Source: Burkholderia latens
Lineage (GTDB): Bacteria; Pseudomonadota; Gammaproteobacteria; Burkholderiales; Burkholderiaceae
Length of the DNA stretch: 64,000 nt
NCBI RefSeq assembly: GCF_001718795.1
Contig: NZ_CP013438.1
Span: forward strand, 2,046,001 to 2,110,000
Reading direction: 5' to 3'
Made by a program: the position numbers and the translations under genes. A model generated the notes under the pieces. It was not told where the DNA came from. It searched no databases and saw only the letters and a list, made by a program, of their open reading frames with translations. Every line of letters begins with the position of its first letter. Positions within the stretch are counted from its first letter, which is position 1. This document shows positions 49,561 through 59,059 of this stretch, in pieces.

Positions 49561-49650
49561 ATGAACGACCAACTTCCTTCGCCGCTCGATCATTGGGACG
49601 ACACCACGCCGGTGTGGACGCCGTTCCGTTCCGCGCCGCAATCGCATTGA
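49561..49650 (+). CDS. Possible small protein of 29 residues
   Basis: The ORF reads MNDQLPSPLDHWDDTTPVW then TPFRSAPQSH. It starts 8 nt after an AGGAG site. It is acidic and hydrophilic in its first half with two Trp and no membrane segment. It falls between the DUF4148 gene and a convergent lipoprotein gene. The ribosome site and non-random composition favour translation, but with so short a frame it remains a candidate only. Confidence 0.45.
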   Translation: MNDQLPSPLDHWDDTTPVWTPFRSAPQSH

Positions 49651-49686
49651 CCTTCGCGGCGACGTGTCGCCGACAGCGGTCGGCCG

Positions 49687-50766
49687 TCAGCGGCGCGGCA
49701 CGCCGTCGCGCCATTCGCCCCAGTGCGTGACGATGTCATGCACGAGCGGATTGCCGGCGCGGTACAGGTTTTCCGTCGCCGGCGCGAAGCCGCCCTGATC
49801 CGCGTAGTTCAGCAGGTTGTCGGCGCTCGTCTGCCCGGCGTACGGGCGGTCGAAATCTGAGCCCGTGCGCAGCACCGCGACACGCGACAAGTCGACGCGC
49901 TTCACGCTCGCCGCGCGCTTCAGCGCTTCATATGTCGCATTGTCTTCCTGCGCGGTCATGCAATAGGTGCCCTTGCCGTCGGTGAGGATCTTCGTCCACT
50001 GGCGCGCGCGCTCGCCTATCAGCGTGCCAGAGAACCACGTGTTCCCCGACGACGTGTCGCACTGGATCACGGTCGGCGGCCGGTTCGCCGGCGCGTACGT
50101 GAACTTCGCGCGCGCCGCCTGCGCCTGTGCGCTGTCCGCGAGTACGACGTTGCGTGACAGCGCGTACGCGGCGTCGGCCAGCTGCGGGTTCAGCTGGAAC
50201 ACTTCGGTGCGGTAGTCGAGCGGCGGCTTGTCGTTCGGGCTCTTCGTGTTGATGCCGAGGAAGCCGGTGTTCCAGCCGGCCGGAATCTCGCGCGCATCGA
50301 GTTCCCACTGCAGGCTGAAATCGACCAGATATTTCGACCAAGCGGCCGAGCCGACCGTGCCTTGTGCCGGGTCGACGCCTGCAATGCCGGAAACCAGGAA
50401 ATACGTGCGACGCAGATCGAAGCGCGACGAGAACGTGAGCGCCATGATCGTCGCGGACGCGTTCGCGTAGCCCATGCCGGTCGTCACCACGCATACGTCC
50501 TGCTTGTTGCAGTGAACGGCCGGATAATCGGGCGACAGGCCGGGCACAGTGATGTCGCGCCACGGGCCGAGCCGGTCGAGCCATGCCTGGCCTTCCGGCC
50601 CGAACATCGTGATGATCATGACCTTGACCGGGCGGCCATGTGAGCCGGCCTCGGCGAATGCCGCGTTGACCGCGTCGCTGCCCGGGTTGTCCTGCGCGAT
50701 CGACGGCGCGGTTGCACAGGCTGCGAGCGAAAATGCGGCGGCGGAAAGAATGGAGCGAGTCAGCAT
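49687..50766 (-). CDS. Purine nucleoside permease (NUP family) lipoprotein
   Basis: The 359-residue protein has a signal with lipobox-like FSLAACATAPS. The body includes VKVMIITMFGPEGQAWLDRLGPWRDITVPGLSPDYPAVHCN, VCVVTTGMGYANASATIMAL and FLVSGIAGVDPAQGTVGSAAW, which match the NUP family (a nucleoside phosphorylase-like fold despite the permease name). It probably resides in the periplasm, facing a nucleoside. The gene is a single minus-strand unit; start at 50766. Confidence 0.82.
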   Translation of the reverse strand: MLTRSILSAAAFSLAACATAPSIAQDNPGSDAVNAAFAEAGSHGRPVKVMIITMFGPEGQAWLDRLGPWRDITVPGLSPDYPAVHCNKQDVCVVTTGMGYANASATIMALTFSSRFDLRRTYFLVSGIAGVDPAQGTVGSAAWSKYLVDFSLQWELDAREIPAGWNTGFLGINTKSPNDKPPLDYRTEVFQLNPQLADAAYALSRNVVLADSAQAQAARAKFTYAPANRPPTVIQCDTSSGNTWFSGTLIGERARQWTKILTDGKGTYCMTAQEDNATYEALKRAASVKRVDLSRVAVLRTGSDFDRPYAGQTSADNLLNYADQGGFAPATENLYRAGNPLVHDIVTHWGEWRDGVPRR

Positions 50767-51130
50767 CGGCGTTCCTTGTTTCGGTGAGTGAGTGAGAACG
50801 ACTGTCGGAGACTGCGCGACGGAGTATAGAACGCGCGGGCGCGGGCGGGAACCCGACTACGAAACGGCCGGGACTGCTCGAGCGCGCGTCTGTGGACATC
50901 GAACGCACGGCAACACGACGCGCATGTCTCGTTACAACGTCAGGAATGCTATTCGTTTTAGCCGGCACTCACGCCGGCCATGATGCGGACCATGCAACGC
51001 GAACCAAGACAAGTGTGGCGTGGTTCGCCCTCCATTCGCCGAACAGAAGAACGGTCATCGATCATCGATGCCGGCGAGTACCGGCATCGACTCCCGCGAC
51101 AGTCAGCGATCGGCGCGGGAGAAAGCCGCA
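50767..51130. other. Intergenic region between the nucleoside permease and selD genes
   Basis: These 364 nt hold no convincing gene. TCGATGCCGG-CGAGTA-CCGGCATCGA (51065-51090) is a perfect 10-bp hairpin that follows selD by 40 nt and may be its terminator, though no T-run follows. A smaller GCCGGC repeat lies near 50960-50977. Confidence 0.5.
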
Positions 51131-52204
51131 TCAGCCCACATCGACGCGTGCCGGCCCGTCCACCATCTCGCCGATCACGGCGGCACGGTCGAAACCGTCG
51201 GCGCGGAAGCAAGCGAGCACGTCGTCGACTGCGTCCGGCGCGCATGCGACCAGCAGGCCGCCGGATGTCTGCGGATCGGTCAGCAGCGCCTGCGCGACCG
51301 GCGGCAGCCCGTCGGCGAGCCGCACGTCGGCGCCATACGCGGCCCAGTTGCGGCCCGATGCGCCGGTGAACACGCCGTCGGCGACGAACGCCTCGACGCC
51401 CGCCAGCCACGGCAGCGACGCGTAATGCACGCGCGCCGTGAGATTCGCGCCTCGCGCCAGTTCGAGCGTGTGGCCGAGCAGCCCGAAGCCCGTGACGTCG
51501 GTCAACGCATGCACGCCCGGCAGCGCCGCGAGTTCGGCGCCCGGCCGGTTCAGCTTCGTGGTCGTCGCAACCATCTGCGCATAGCCGTCGGCATCGAGCT
51601 GGTTTTTCTTCAACGCGGCCGACAGTACGCCGACGCCAAGCGGCTTGCCGAGCACGAGCACGTCGCCCGCACGCGCGGCCGCGTTGCGCTTCACGCGCGA
51701 CGGATGCACGACGCCGATCGCCGCGAGTCCGTAGATCGGCTCGACCGAATCGATCGAATGGCCGCCAGCAACCGGAATGCCGGCGTCCGCACACACCGAC
51801 TCGCCGCCGCGCAGCACGGCCGCGATCGTCTCGTGCGGCAACACGTTGATCGGCATTCCGACCAGCGCGAGCGCGAGAATCGGCTTGCCGCCCATCGCGT
51901 AGACATCGGACAGCGCGTTCGTGGCCGCGATCCGGCCGAAGTCGAATGGATCGTCGACGATCGGCATGAAGAAATCGGTGGTCGCGACGATCGCCTGCTC
52001 GTCGTTGAGCCGGTAGACCGCCGCGTCGTCGGAGGTTTCGGTGCCAACCAGCAGATCGGGAAACAACGCCGGCGGCGTCGCGCGTTTCAGCAGTTCGGAC
52101 AGCACGCCCGGCGCGATCTTGCAGCCGCAGCCGCCGCCGTGCGACAGGCTCGTGAGGCGTGGAACGGCGGGCGGGGTGAGGGTGGCTTCGGTCATCGTCG
52201 GCAT
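51131..52204 (-). CDS. selD: Selenide, water dikinase
   Basis: The 357-residue protein makes selenophosphate from selenide and ATP. The catalytic Cys and Lys are C26 and K29 in GGGCGCKI, with Cys rather than selenocysteine. ATP-binding regions include ETSDDAAVYRLND, TDFFMPIVDDPFDFGRIAATNALSDVYAMGG and AGGHSIDS. The start is 52204 or 52195; neither has a good ribosome site. No selA, selB, selC or mnmH is visible in the window, so whether it feeds selenocysteine or selenouridine synthesis cannot be told here. Confidence 0.9.
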   Translation of the reverse strand: MPTMTEATLTPPAVPRLTSLSHGGGCGCKIAPGVLSELLKRATPPALFPDLLVGTETSDDAAVYRLNDEQAIVATTDFFMPIVDDPFDFGRIAATNALSDVYAMGGKPILALALVGMPINVLPHETIAAVLRGGESVCADAGIPVAGGHSIDSVEPIYGLAAIGVVHPSRVKRNAAARAGDVLVLGKPLGVGVLSAALKKNQLDADGYAQMVATTTKLNRPGAELAALPGVHALTDVTGFGLLGHTLELARGANLTARVHYASLPWLAGVEAFVADGVFTGASGRNWAAYGADVRLADGLPPVAQALLTDPQTSGGLLVACAPDAVDDVLACFRADGFDRAAVIGEMVDGPARVDVG

Positions 52205-52525
52205 CCGGTGAATAACAACGTTCCATTATCGACAATTCCGCGCGAGCGCGCCCGATACCCACGCAAGCGACAGCGCGTGCCAGCCCTCGCTCGCGACCTT
52301 TGCGATCGTGATCTTCGCGTACCGGCGCCTGCCGGACGCGACCGTGTCCGCACTGCGCGAACGCATCCGATCTTTGCGATCGCAATCGGCCGGTTCGCGA
52401 TGCGCGAGCAGAGCCGGCGCGGGCGGCCCGGCACGCAGCGGCTTGCCTCATACGCACGGGTAGTGCCCGGCGCCGCGTTGATCAAAGCGCGAACAGCCAG
52501 CTTGCCCGCGGCACCGCGCGCGCCG
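52205..52525. other. Intergenic region between selD and gabR
   Basis: This 321-nt region contains no convincing gene; long frames here are shadows of gabR reading across. No strong hairpin or repeat was found. Confidence 0.4.
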
Positions 52526-54034
52526 TTACGCCGCCGCCACGACCTTGTCGAACGCGCGCTCGTCGATTGCCTCGGCGAGCGTCGAGAACGCAGCCGGAAT
52601 CTCGTCCTCCGGCACGCACGCGTAGCCGAGCAGCAAACCCGACGCCGCGCGCTCGCGCTCCGCGTAATACCCGGACAGCGGCCGCACGACGATGTTGCGT
52701 TCGAGCGCGGCCTGCGCGACCGCGCGATCGTCGACACCATCCGGCAACCGCGTGACGAGATGCAACCCCGCATCGCTGCCGAGCGCGTGCAGCGTATCGC
52801 CGTAGCGGCGCGCGACCGCATCGAGCAGCACCTCGCGGCGCTGCCCGTACAGCGTGCGCATCTTGCGGATATGCGACACGAAGTGCCCTTCCGCGATGAA
52901 CTCGGCGAGCACCGCCTGCTGCAGCAGCTGACCTTCGCGGTACAGCTCGGCGCTCGCGGTCGCGAAGCTCTCCGCGAGCGGCTCCGGCGCAACGAGGTAG
53001 CCGACCCGCAGCCCCGGGAACAGCGTCTTGCCGAAACTGCCGACGTAGATCACCTGCCCGGCGGTGTCGAGCCCCTGCAACGATGCGAGCGGCCGGCTGC
53101 CGTAGCGGAACTCGCTGTCGTAATCGTCCTCGATGATCCAGCAGCCGTGCTGGCGCGCGTATTCGAGCAGCATCCGGCGGCGCGCGAGGCTCATCACCAT
53201 CCCGAGCGGATATTGATGCGACGGCGTGACGAGCATCAGCTTCGGCGGCTCGGCGAGATCGGCGGCCGACGGCGCGATCCCTTCGTCGTCGACCGGAATC
53301 GGCCGCGTGGTCAGCCCCGACACGTTCAGCACGCTGCGCACGCCCCAGTAGCACGGATCTTCGGTCCAGATCGCGTCGCCCGGATCGGTCAGCAGCCGCA
53401 CCGCGAGGTCGATCGACTGGTGGATGCCCGTCGTGATCACGATCTGCTCGGGCGTGCAGCGCACCGAGCGCGACGTGCGCAAGTAGTCGGCGAGTGCCTC
53501 GCGCAGCAGCGCGAGCCCGCCGCCGGGCGCGTAGGTCAGCAGATCCGGGCGCAGACGCCGCCAGTACTTGTTGTGCAGCCGCGTCCACACGCGCGCCGGA
53601 AAACGGGACACATCGGGCACGCCCGGCATGAACGCGCCGCCCTGCCGCTTCGACACACCCGCGCCGTCGACAAGCCGCGTACCGCGCTCGGACAGCCGCC
53701 GCGCGGGCGACTGCACGACCGCCGGCCCGGCCGCCGGATCGGCCGGCGCACCGACGATCTCGTCCGGCGCGCTGTCCGCGACGAACGTGCCGCGGCCCGT
53801 CGCAGAGTTCACATAGCCTTCGAGCGCCAGTTGTTCGTAAACCTGCGTGACCGTGTTGCGCGCGATTCCGAGCTCGGCTGCGAGCAGCCGCGACGACGGC
53901 ACGCGCGTGCCGGCCGGCAGTTCGCGCGACAGGATCGCCTGCTGCAGCAGCCGGTGCAGCTGCCGGTAGATCGGCTGATTGCCGCCGCGCACGAGGCGCT
54001 GCGCCAGCCAGTCCGACAACACGCTTGCGCGCAT
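52526..54034 (-). CDS. gabR: GabR-type MocR/GntR regulator
   Basis: The 502-residue protein has a GntR winged HTH at the N-terminus (PIYRQLHRLLQQAILSRELPAGTRVPSSRLLAAELGIARNTVTQVYEQL). A linker of about 50 residues leads to a fold-type I aminotransferase-like domain, with WIIEDDYDSEFRYGS and the PLP lysine in YVGSFGKTLFPGLR. Such proteins sense GABA by PLP chemistry and activate gabT/gabD. The ATG at 54034 follows AGGAG. It diverges from gabT, with 125 nt between start codons. Confidence 0.87.
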   Translation of the reverse strand: MRASVLSDWLAQRLVRGGNQPIYRQLHRLLQQAILSRELPAGTRVPSSRLLAAELGIARNTVTQVYEQLALEGYVNSATGRGTFVADSAPDEIVGAPADPAAGPAVVQSPARRLSERGTRLVDGAGVSKRQGGAFMPGVPDVSRFPARVWTRLHNKYWRRLRPDLLTYAPGGGLALLREALADYLRTSRSVRCTPEQIVITTGIHQSIDLAVRLLTDPGDAIWTEDPCYWGVRSVLNVSGLTTRPIPVDDEGIAPSAADLAEPPKLMLVTPSHQYPLGMVMSLARRRMLLEYARQHGCWIIEDDYDSEFRYGSRPLASLQGLDTAGQVIYVGSFGKTLFPGLRVGYLVAPEPLAESFATASAELYREGQLLQQAVLAEFIAEGHFVSHIRKMRTLYGQRREVLLDAVARRYGDTLHALGSDAGLHLVTRLPDGVDDRAVAQAALERNIVVRPLSGYYAERERAASGLLLGYACVPEDEIPAAFSTLAEAIDERAFDKVVAAA

Positions 54035-54036
54035 GA

Positions 54037-54095
54037 TTGGCTCCTGAATATTTATTGAAATGGCTCTGATTGCCGGAGCCAAATGTGATTATAGT
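54037..54095. promoter_or_regulatory. gabR-gabT control region with GGCTC half-sites
   Basis: TTGGCTCC (54037), TGGCTC (54061) and an inverted GAGCCA (54076) are spaced in the divergent promoter. TATAGT (54090-54095) could be the gabT -10 with no good -35, fitting an activated promoter. Direct repeats are known GabR targets; the exact sites here are inferred. Confidence 0.5.
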
Positions 54096-54159
54096 CGCCT
54101 CCATGGGCTGCCAACGCGGCCGTTTTTATCCCACCGGACAGAACATCAAGGAGATGACC

Positions 54160-55443
54160 GTGAAGAATGCCGACCTGCAGGCCCGCAAGAACGCCGCCAC
54201 CCCGCGCGGCGTCGGCGTGATGTGCGATTTCTACGCAGCCCGCGCCGAGAACGCGGAGCTGTGGGATGTCGAAGGCCGCCGCTTCATCGATTTCGCCGCC
54301 GGGATCGCGGTGCTGAACACGGGCCACCGCCACCCGAAGATCGTCAAGGCGATCTCGGATCAGCTGAACAGCTTCACGCACACCGCTTACCAGATCGTCC
54401 CGTACGCGTCGTACGTCGAGCTCGCGGAAAAGATCAACGCGCGCGCGCCGGGCGACTACCCGAAGAAGACCGCGTTCTTCACGACCGGCGCCGAAGCCGT
54501 CGAAAACGCGATCAAGATCGCACGCGCGGCGACGGGCCGTCCGGGCGTCATCGCGTTCTCGGGCGGCTTCCACGGCCGCACGATGATGGGCATGGCGCTG
54601 ACCGGCAAGGTCGCGCCGTACAAGCTGAACTTCGGCCCGTTCCCGGGCGACGTGTTCCACGCACCGTATCCGAATGCGCTGCACGGCGTGACGACGGCCG
54701 ACTCGATCAAGGCGATCGAGATGCTGTTCAAGGCCGACATCGATCCGAAGCGTGTCGCCGCGATCATTTTCGAACCGGTCCAGGGCGAAGGCGGCTTCAA
54801 CCCGGCGCCGGCCGAATTCGTGCGCGCGCTGCGCAAGATCTGTAACGAGCATGGCATCCTGCTGATCGCCGACGAAGTGCAGACCGGCTTCGCGCGCACC
54901 GGCAAGCTGTTCGCGATGCAGCACTACGACGTGCTGGCCGACCTGATCACGATGGCGAAGAGCCTCGCGGGCGGCATGCCGCTGTCGGGCGTCGTCGGCC
55001 GTGCGGACCTGATGGACGCGGCCGCTCCCGGCGGCCTCGGCGGCACCTACGCGGGCAACCCGCTGGCCGTGGCATCGGCGCACGCGGTGCTCGAGATCAT
55101 CGACGAAGAGAAGCTGTGCGAGCGCGCGACGCAACTCGGCGACGTACTGAAGGCGAAGCTGAACGCGCTGCAGGCGGACGTGCCGCAGATCGCCGACGTG
55201 CGCGGTCCGGGCGCGATGATCGCGGTCGAATTCCTGAAGCCGGGCACGGGCGAGCCGGACGCCGACTTCACGAAGCGCGTGCAGGCGCGTGCGCTCGAGC
55301 GCGGGCTGCTGCTGCTCGTGTGCGGCGTGTACTCGAACGTCGTGCGCTTCCTGTTCCCGCTGACGATCCCGCAAGCCGTGTTCGACGAAGCGCTCGTGAT
55401 CCTCGAGGAAGTGCTGAAGGAAACGGTCGGCGTGCCGGCCTGA
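54160..55443 (+). CDS. gabT: 4-aminobutyrate aminotransferase
   Basis: The 427-residue PLP enzyme converts GABA and 2-oxoglutarate to succinate semialdehyde and glutamate. D238 (LIADEVQTGF) and the Schiff-base K267 (ITMAKSLAGG) are present; FHGRTMMGMALTGK and TYAGNPLAVASA are typical. A GTG start at 54160 is chosen: AAGGAG (54148-54153) is 6 nt before it but abuts the ATG at 54154. The length equals that of E. coli GabT. It is followed by gabD after 97 nt that hold a hairpin. Confidence 0.93.
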   Translation: MKNADLQARKNAATPRGVGVMCDFYAARAENAELWDVEGRRFIDFAAGIAVLNTGHRHPKIVKAISDQLNSFTHTAYQIVPYASYVELAEKINARAPGDYPKKTAFFTTGAEAVENAIKIARAATGRPGVIAFSGGFHGRTMMGMALTGKVAPYKLNFGPFPGDVFHAPYPNALHGVTTADSIKAIEMLFKADIDPKRVAAIIFEPVQGEGGFNPAPAEFVRALRKICNEHGILLIADEVQTGFARTGKLFAMQHYDVLADLITMAKSLAGGMPLSGVVGRADLMDAAAPGGLGGTYAGNPLAVASAHAVLEIIDEEKLCERATQLGDVLKAKLNALQADVPQIADVRGPGAMIAVEFLKPGTGEPDADFTKRVQARALERGLLLLVCGVYSNVVRFLFPLTIPQAVFDEALVILEEVLKETVGVPA

Positions 55444-55467
55444 GTTCCCGTCCACTGCGGCTGAATG

Positions 55468-55498
55468 CGCCGCCGCCGTCTTCACGACGGCGGCGGCG
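55468..55498 (+). other. Stem-loop between gabT and gabD
   Basis: CGCCGCCGCCGTC-TTCAC-GACGGCGGCGGCG is a perfect 13-bp stem. Without a T-run it may protect gabT mRNA or reduce gabD expression, not stop transcription fully. Confidence 0.55.
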
Positions 55499-55540
55499 TT
55501 CATCTGTCCTTACCCGTCCTTTTCGAAGCAGGCGATTCAT

Positions 55541-57010
55541 ATGAGCACCGTTCAGGAAACCCTGGCACTGAAAGATCCGTCGCTGTTCCGCCAGCACGCG
55601 TACGTCAACGGCGAATGGCAACGCGCGGCGAACGGCGAGTCGTTCGAGGTCCGCAACCCGGCCACCGGCGGACTGCTCGGCACCGTGCCGGCGATGGGCG
55701 CGGCCGAGACGCGTCACGCGATCGAGGCCGCGAACGCCGCGTGGCCGGCGTGGCGCAAGAAGACCGCGAAGGAACGCGCGACGATCCTGCGCAAGTGGCA
55801 CGACCTGATGATCGAGAACGCCGACGATCTCGCGCTGATCCTGACCACCGAGCAGGGCAAGTCGCTGGCCGAAGCAAAAGGCGAGATCGGCTATGCGGCA
55901 TCGTTCCTCGAATGGTTCGCGGAAGAAGGCAAGCGCGTGTACGGCGATACGATCCCGACGCCGGCAAGCGACAAGCGCATCGTCGTGACGAAGGAAGCGA
56001 TCGGCGTGTGCGCGGCGATCACGCCGTGGAACTTCCCGGCGGCGATGATCACGCGCAAGGTCGGCCCGGCGCTCGCGGCAGGCTGCCCGATCGTCGTGAA
56101 GCCGGCCGAGGCGACGCCGTTCTCGGCGCTCGCGATGGCCGTGCTGGCCGAGCGCGCGGGCGTGCCGGCCGGCGTGTTCAGCGTCGTCACGGGCGACCCG
56201 AAGGCGATCGGCGGCGAACTGACGTCGAACCCGATCGTGCGCAAGCTGTCGTTCACGGGCTCGACGCCGGTCGGCCGGCTGCTGATGTCGCAGTGCGCGG
56301 CAACGGTGAAGAAGGTCTCGCTGGAGTTGGGCGGCAACGCGCCGTTCATCGTGTTCGACGACGCCGACCTCGACGCGGCCGTGCAGGGCGCGATCGCGTC
56401 GAAGTATCGCAACAGCGGCCAGACATGCGTGTGCACGAACCGCTTCTACGTCCACGAAGCCGTGTACGACCAGTTTGCGCAGAAGCTCGCGGCGGCGGTC
56501 GGCCAGTTGAAGGTCGGCCGCGGCACGGAGCCGGGCGTCACGCAAGGGCCGCTGATCAACGAAGCGGCGGTGCTGAAGGTCGAGGCGCACATCGAAGATG
56601 CGCTCGCGAAGGGCGCGACCGTCGTGACGGGCGGCAAGCGCCATGCGCTCGGCCACGGCTTCTTCGAGCCGACCGTGCTGACGGGCGTCACGCCGGCGAT
56701 GAAGGTTGCGAAGGAAGAGACGTTCGGGCCGCTCGCGCCGCTGTTCAAATTCGGCAGCGACGACGAGGTGATCCGCCTCGCGAACGACACCGAATTCGGT
56801 CTCGCCGCGTATTTCTACAGCCGCGACATCGGCCGCGTGTGGAAGGTCGCCGAAGCGCTCGAATACGGGATGGTCGGCATCAACACGGGCCTGATCTCGA
56901 ACGAAGTCGCCCCGTTCGGCGGCGTCAAGCAGTCGGGCCTCGGCCGCGAAGGCTCGCATTACGGCATCGACGACTACGTCGTGATCAAGTACCTCTGTCT
57001 GGCCGTCTGA
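55541..57010 (+). CDS. gabD: Succinate-semialdehyde dehydrogenase (NADP+)
   Basis: The 489-residue aldehyde dehydrogenase oxidises succinate semialdehyde to succinate, completing GABA use. E262 (LELGGNAPF) and the catalytic C296 (SGQTCVCTNRF, with a second Cys two residues on, as in redox-switch SSADH) are present; ITPWNFPAAMI and GLNREG-like GLGREGSHYGIDDY also fit. Length is typical (about 482). The ATG at 55541 is preceded by AAGCAGGCG. It follows gabT on the same strand and is expected to be under gabR control. Confidence 0.93.
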   Translation: MSTVQETLALKDPSLFRQHAYVNGEWQRAANGESFEVRNPATGGLLGTVPAMGAAETRHAIEAANAAWPAWRKKTAKERATILRKWHDLMIENADDLALILTTEQGKSLAEAKGEIGYAASFLEWFAEEGKRVYGDTIPTPASDKRIVVTKEAIGVCAAITPWNFPAAMITRKVGPALAAGCPIVVKPAEATPFSALAMAVLAERAGVPAGVFSVVTGDPKAIGGELTSNPIVRKLSFTGSTPVGRLLMSQCAATVKKVSLELGGNAPFIVFDDADLDAAVQGAIASKYRNSGQTCVCTNRFYVHEAVYDQFAQKLAAAVGQLKVGRGTEPGVTQGPLINEAAVLKVEAHIEDALAKGATVVTGGKRHALGHGFFEPTVLTGVTPAMKVAKEETFGPLAPLFKFGSDDEVIRLANDTEFGLAAYFYSRDIGRVWKVAEALEYGMVGINTGLISNEVAPFGGVKQSGLGREGSHYGIDDYVVIKYLCLAV

Positions 57011-57043
57011 CGGCTCGGGGCCGGTCGCGTGAGCGGCAGGCCC

Positions 57044-57071
57044 TGACCGCCCGGCCGGAACCGGGCGGTCA
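57044..57071. terminator. Stem-loop between gabD and the first aer gene
   Basis: TGACCGCCCGG-CCGGAA-CCGGGCGGTCA is a perfect 11-bp stem. It lies between convergent genes and could serve both; no T-run is seen. Confidence 0.6.
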
Positions 57072-57119
57072 CGACGCGGGCCGGCGCCCCTCTCCGCCGC
57101 GCCCGCGTCATCTCCGTCT

Positions 57120-58664
57120 TCAGCGAAACACGTTCACCGCATCCACGAGCCGCGTCGCCTGCTGCTTCAGGCTTTCCGACGCCGCCGCGCTTTGCTCGAC
57201 CAGCGCCGCGTTCTGCTGCGTGATGTTGTCCAGATGCACCACCGCCTGGTCGACCTGCGCGACGCCCGTGCTTTGCTCCGCCGTCGACGAGCTGATCTCC
57301 GCGATCAGGTCCGACACGCGTTTCACCTGCGTGACGATCTCCTCCATCGTCTTGCCCGCGCCATCGACGATTCGCGCTCCGGATTCGACCCGCTCGACGC
57401 TCGCGCCGATCAGCGTCTTGATTTCCTTCGCCGCGTTCGCGCTGCGCTGCGCGAGCGCACGCACCTCGCCCGCGACCACCGCGAAACCGCGTCCCTGATC
57501 GCCCGCCCGCGCGGCTTCGACCGCCGCATTCAGCGCGAGAATGTTGGTCTGGAACGCGATCCCGTCGATTACGCCGATGATGTCCGAGATCTTCCGGGAG
57601 CTGGCCGTGATGTCGTTCATCGTCGTGACGACTTCGCTCACCGCGTGCCCGCCGCGTTCGGCCGCTTCGCTCGCCGACACCGACAACTGATTCGCCTGCA
57701 GCGCGGTCTCCGCATTGCTCGATACGGTCGCCGTCATTTCGGCCATCGACGCGGCCGTCTGCTGCACGCTGGTGGATGCCTGTTCGGTGCGCGCGCTCAG
57801 GTCGTTGTTGCCCTGGGCGATCTCGTTGCTCGCACGCTGCACGTTGAGCACCTGCTCGCTGACGTCGTCGACGAGCCAGCGTAACATCAACCCGAGCTGG
57901 TTGATCGTGCGCAGCGTCATGCCGATCTCGTCGACGCGGTTCATCGCGACACCGGTGCGGCTCTCGCCGGTCGCAACGCGCAACGCCTGGTCGCGCAGCT
58001 GCATCAGCGGACGCGCGATCTGTGCATCGAGCCACAGGCCGGCGGCCACCGACACGCCCGCGGTCGCAGCCGCGAACGCGGCGAGCGCGCCGCCGGCGAG
58101 CCCGCACGCCCAGCCCGCGCCGACGACGGCCGGCGCGAGCACGCACAGCGTCGAATGCAGCCGCGCGCGCACCGACATCGTCTGAAACAGCGACGCGACG
58201 CGCATCAGTCCGGTCCGGACGATCAGCCCCTTGTAGAAACGGCGGTTGCCTGCCTTGCCTTCGCGGAAGGCGCGGTACAGCGCATCGGCGGCAGCGATCT
58301 CGTCGCGCGTCGCCTTCGTGCGCACCGACATGTAACCCGTCGGCTGTCCGTTGCGCATCACCGGCACCGTGTTCGAACGCACCCAGTAGTGATCGCCGTT
58401 CTTGCGGCGATTCTTCACGAGCGCGGTCCACGGTTCGCCGTTCTTCAGCGTCGTCCACATGTCGGCGAACGCCTCTTTGGGCATGTCCGGATGGCGCACG
58501 ACGTTGTGCGGCTGACCTTCGATTTCCTCCGGCGAGAATCCGCTGACCTGGATAAAGGCGGCGTTCGCGTACGCGATGTAACTGTTCGCGTCGGTAGTCG
58601 ACATCAGCGTCGCGTCGTCGGGAAATTCGAATTCGCGTTGCGTGACAGGCTGGTTATTGCGCAT
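57120..58664 (-). CDS. aer: Aer-type aerotaxis receptor, copy 1
   Basis: The 514-residue chemoreceptor has an N-terminal PAS domain (about 8-115) with [18 protein letters not shown] and [18 protein letters not shown], the FAD-binding pattern of Aer. Hydrophobic segments (about 165-210) anchor it in the inner membrane, then HAMP and a methyl-accepting domain with the hairpin tip [13 protein letters not shown] and [19 protein letters not shown]. It should sense redox or oxygen and signal to CheA. The start at 58664 gives the family N-terminus; the upstream extension is a shadow. It ends in VDAVNVFR, as does copy 2. Confidence 0.9.
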   Translation of the reverse strand: MRNNQPVTQREFEFPDDATLMSTTDANSYIAYANAAFIQVSGFSPEEIEGQPHNVVRHPDMPKEAFADMWTTLKNGEPWTALVKNRRKNGDHYWVRSNTVPVMRNGQPTGYMSVRTKATRDEIAAADALYRAFREGKAGNRRFYKGLIVRTGLMRVASLFQTMSVRARLHSTLCVLAPAVVGAGWACGLAGGALAAFAAATAGVSVAAGLWLDAQIARPLMQLRDQALRVATGESRTGVAMNRVDEIGMTLRTINQLGLMLRWLVDDVSEQVLNVQRASNEIAQGNNDLSARTEQASTSVQQTAASMAEMTATVSSNAETALQANQLSVSASEAAERGGHAVSEVVTTMNDITASSRKISDIIGVIDGIAFQTNILALNAAVEAARAGDQGRGFAVVAGEVRALAQRSANAAKEIKTLIGASVERVESGARIVDGAGKTMEEIVTQVKRVSDLIAEISSSTAEQSTGVAQVDQAVVHLDNITQQNAALVEQSAAASESLKQQATRLVDAVNVFR

Positions 58665-59059
58665 GGTGTGGAGTTCCTGGTTGCAGATCTTGCGTCCGCT
58701 TGGTGACTGGATCGGGACCGCCCGCATCGCGGTCGGCCCGCATGCGTTCGATCCCACTCCTGCGCTTTCGGCAAAACTTCGGAAAACATTATGCCGGGCA
58801 CGGATAAATATGCACTAAATTTGCATCAACCTGCTTTAGCCGAACATTTTGTTTATACGTGAATAAAAACGCCTTTTTATCAATGACTTGAAACACATTC
58901 GTCTGATAATTCGGCGCGCCGCCACTACCCGGATTAACGACGAGGTTAAGAAATCCCGACCGCGAATGCGCATCGTTCGCCGCGTGCATATCGAAACGGA
59001 AACGCAAACGCGTCGCCTCGCGTCGGGCCTGGCCCACGCGCAAGCGTGCGCCGCGATCG
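58665..59059. other. Intergenic region between the aer copies
   Basis: This 395-nt AT-rich region (GTGAATAAAAACGCC, TTTTTATCAATGACTTG) is the probable promoter area for aer copy 1. A tract near 58850-58900 is poor in G+C relative to the window. No gene recognised. Confidence 0.5.

Noticed and set aside
51020-54058. A 1,012-codon plus-strand frame opposite selD and gabR
   Set aside because: It spans two well-recognised minus-strand genes and their gap; composition is that of antisense reading.
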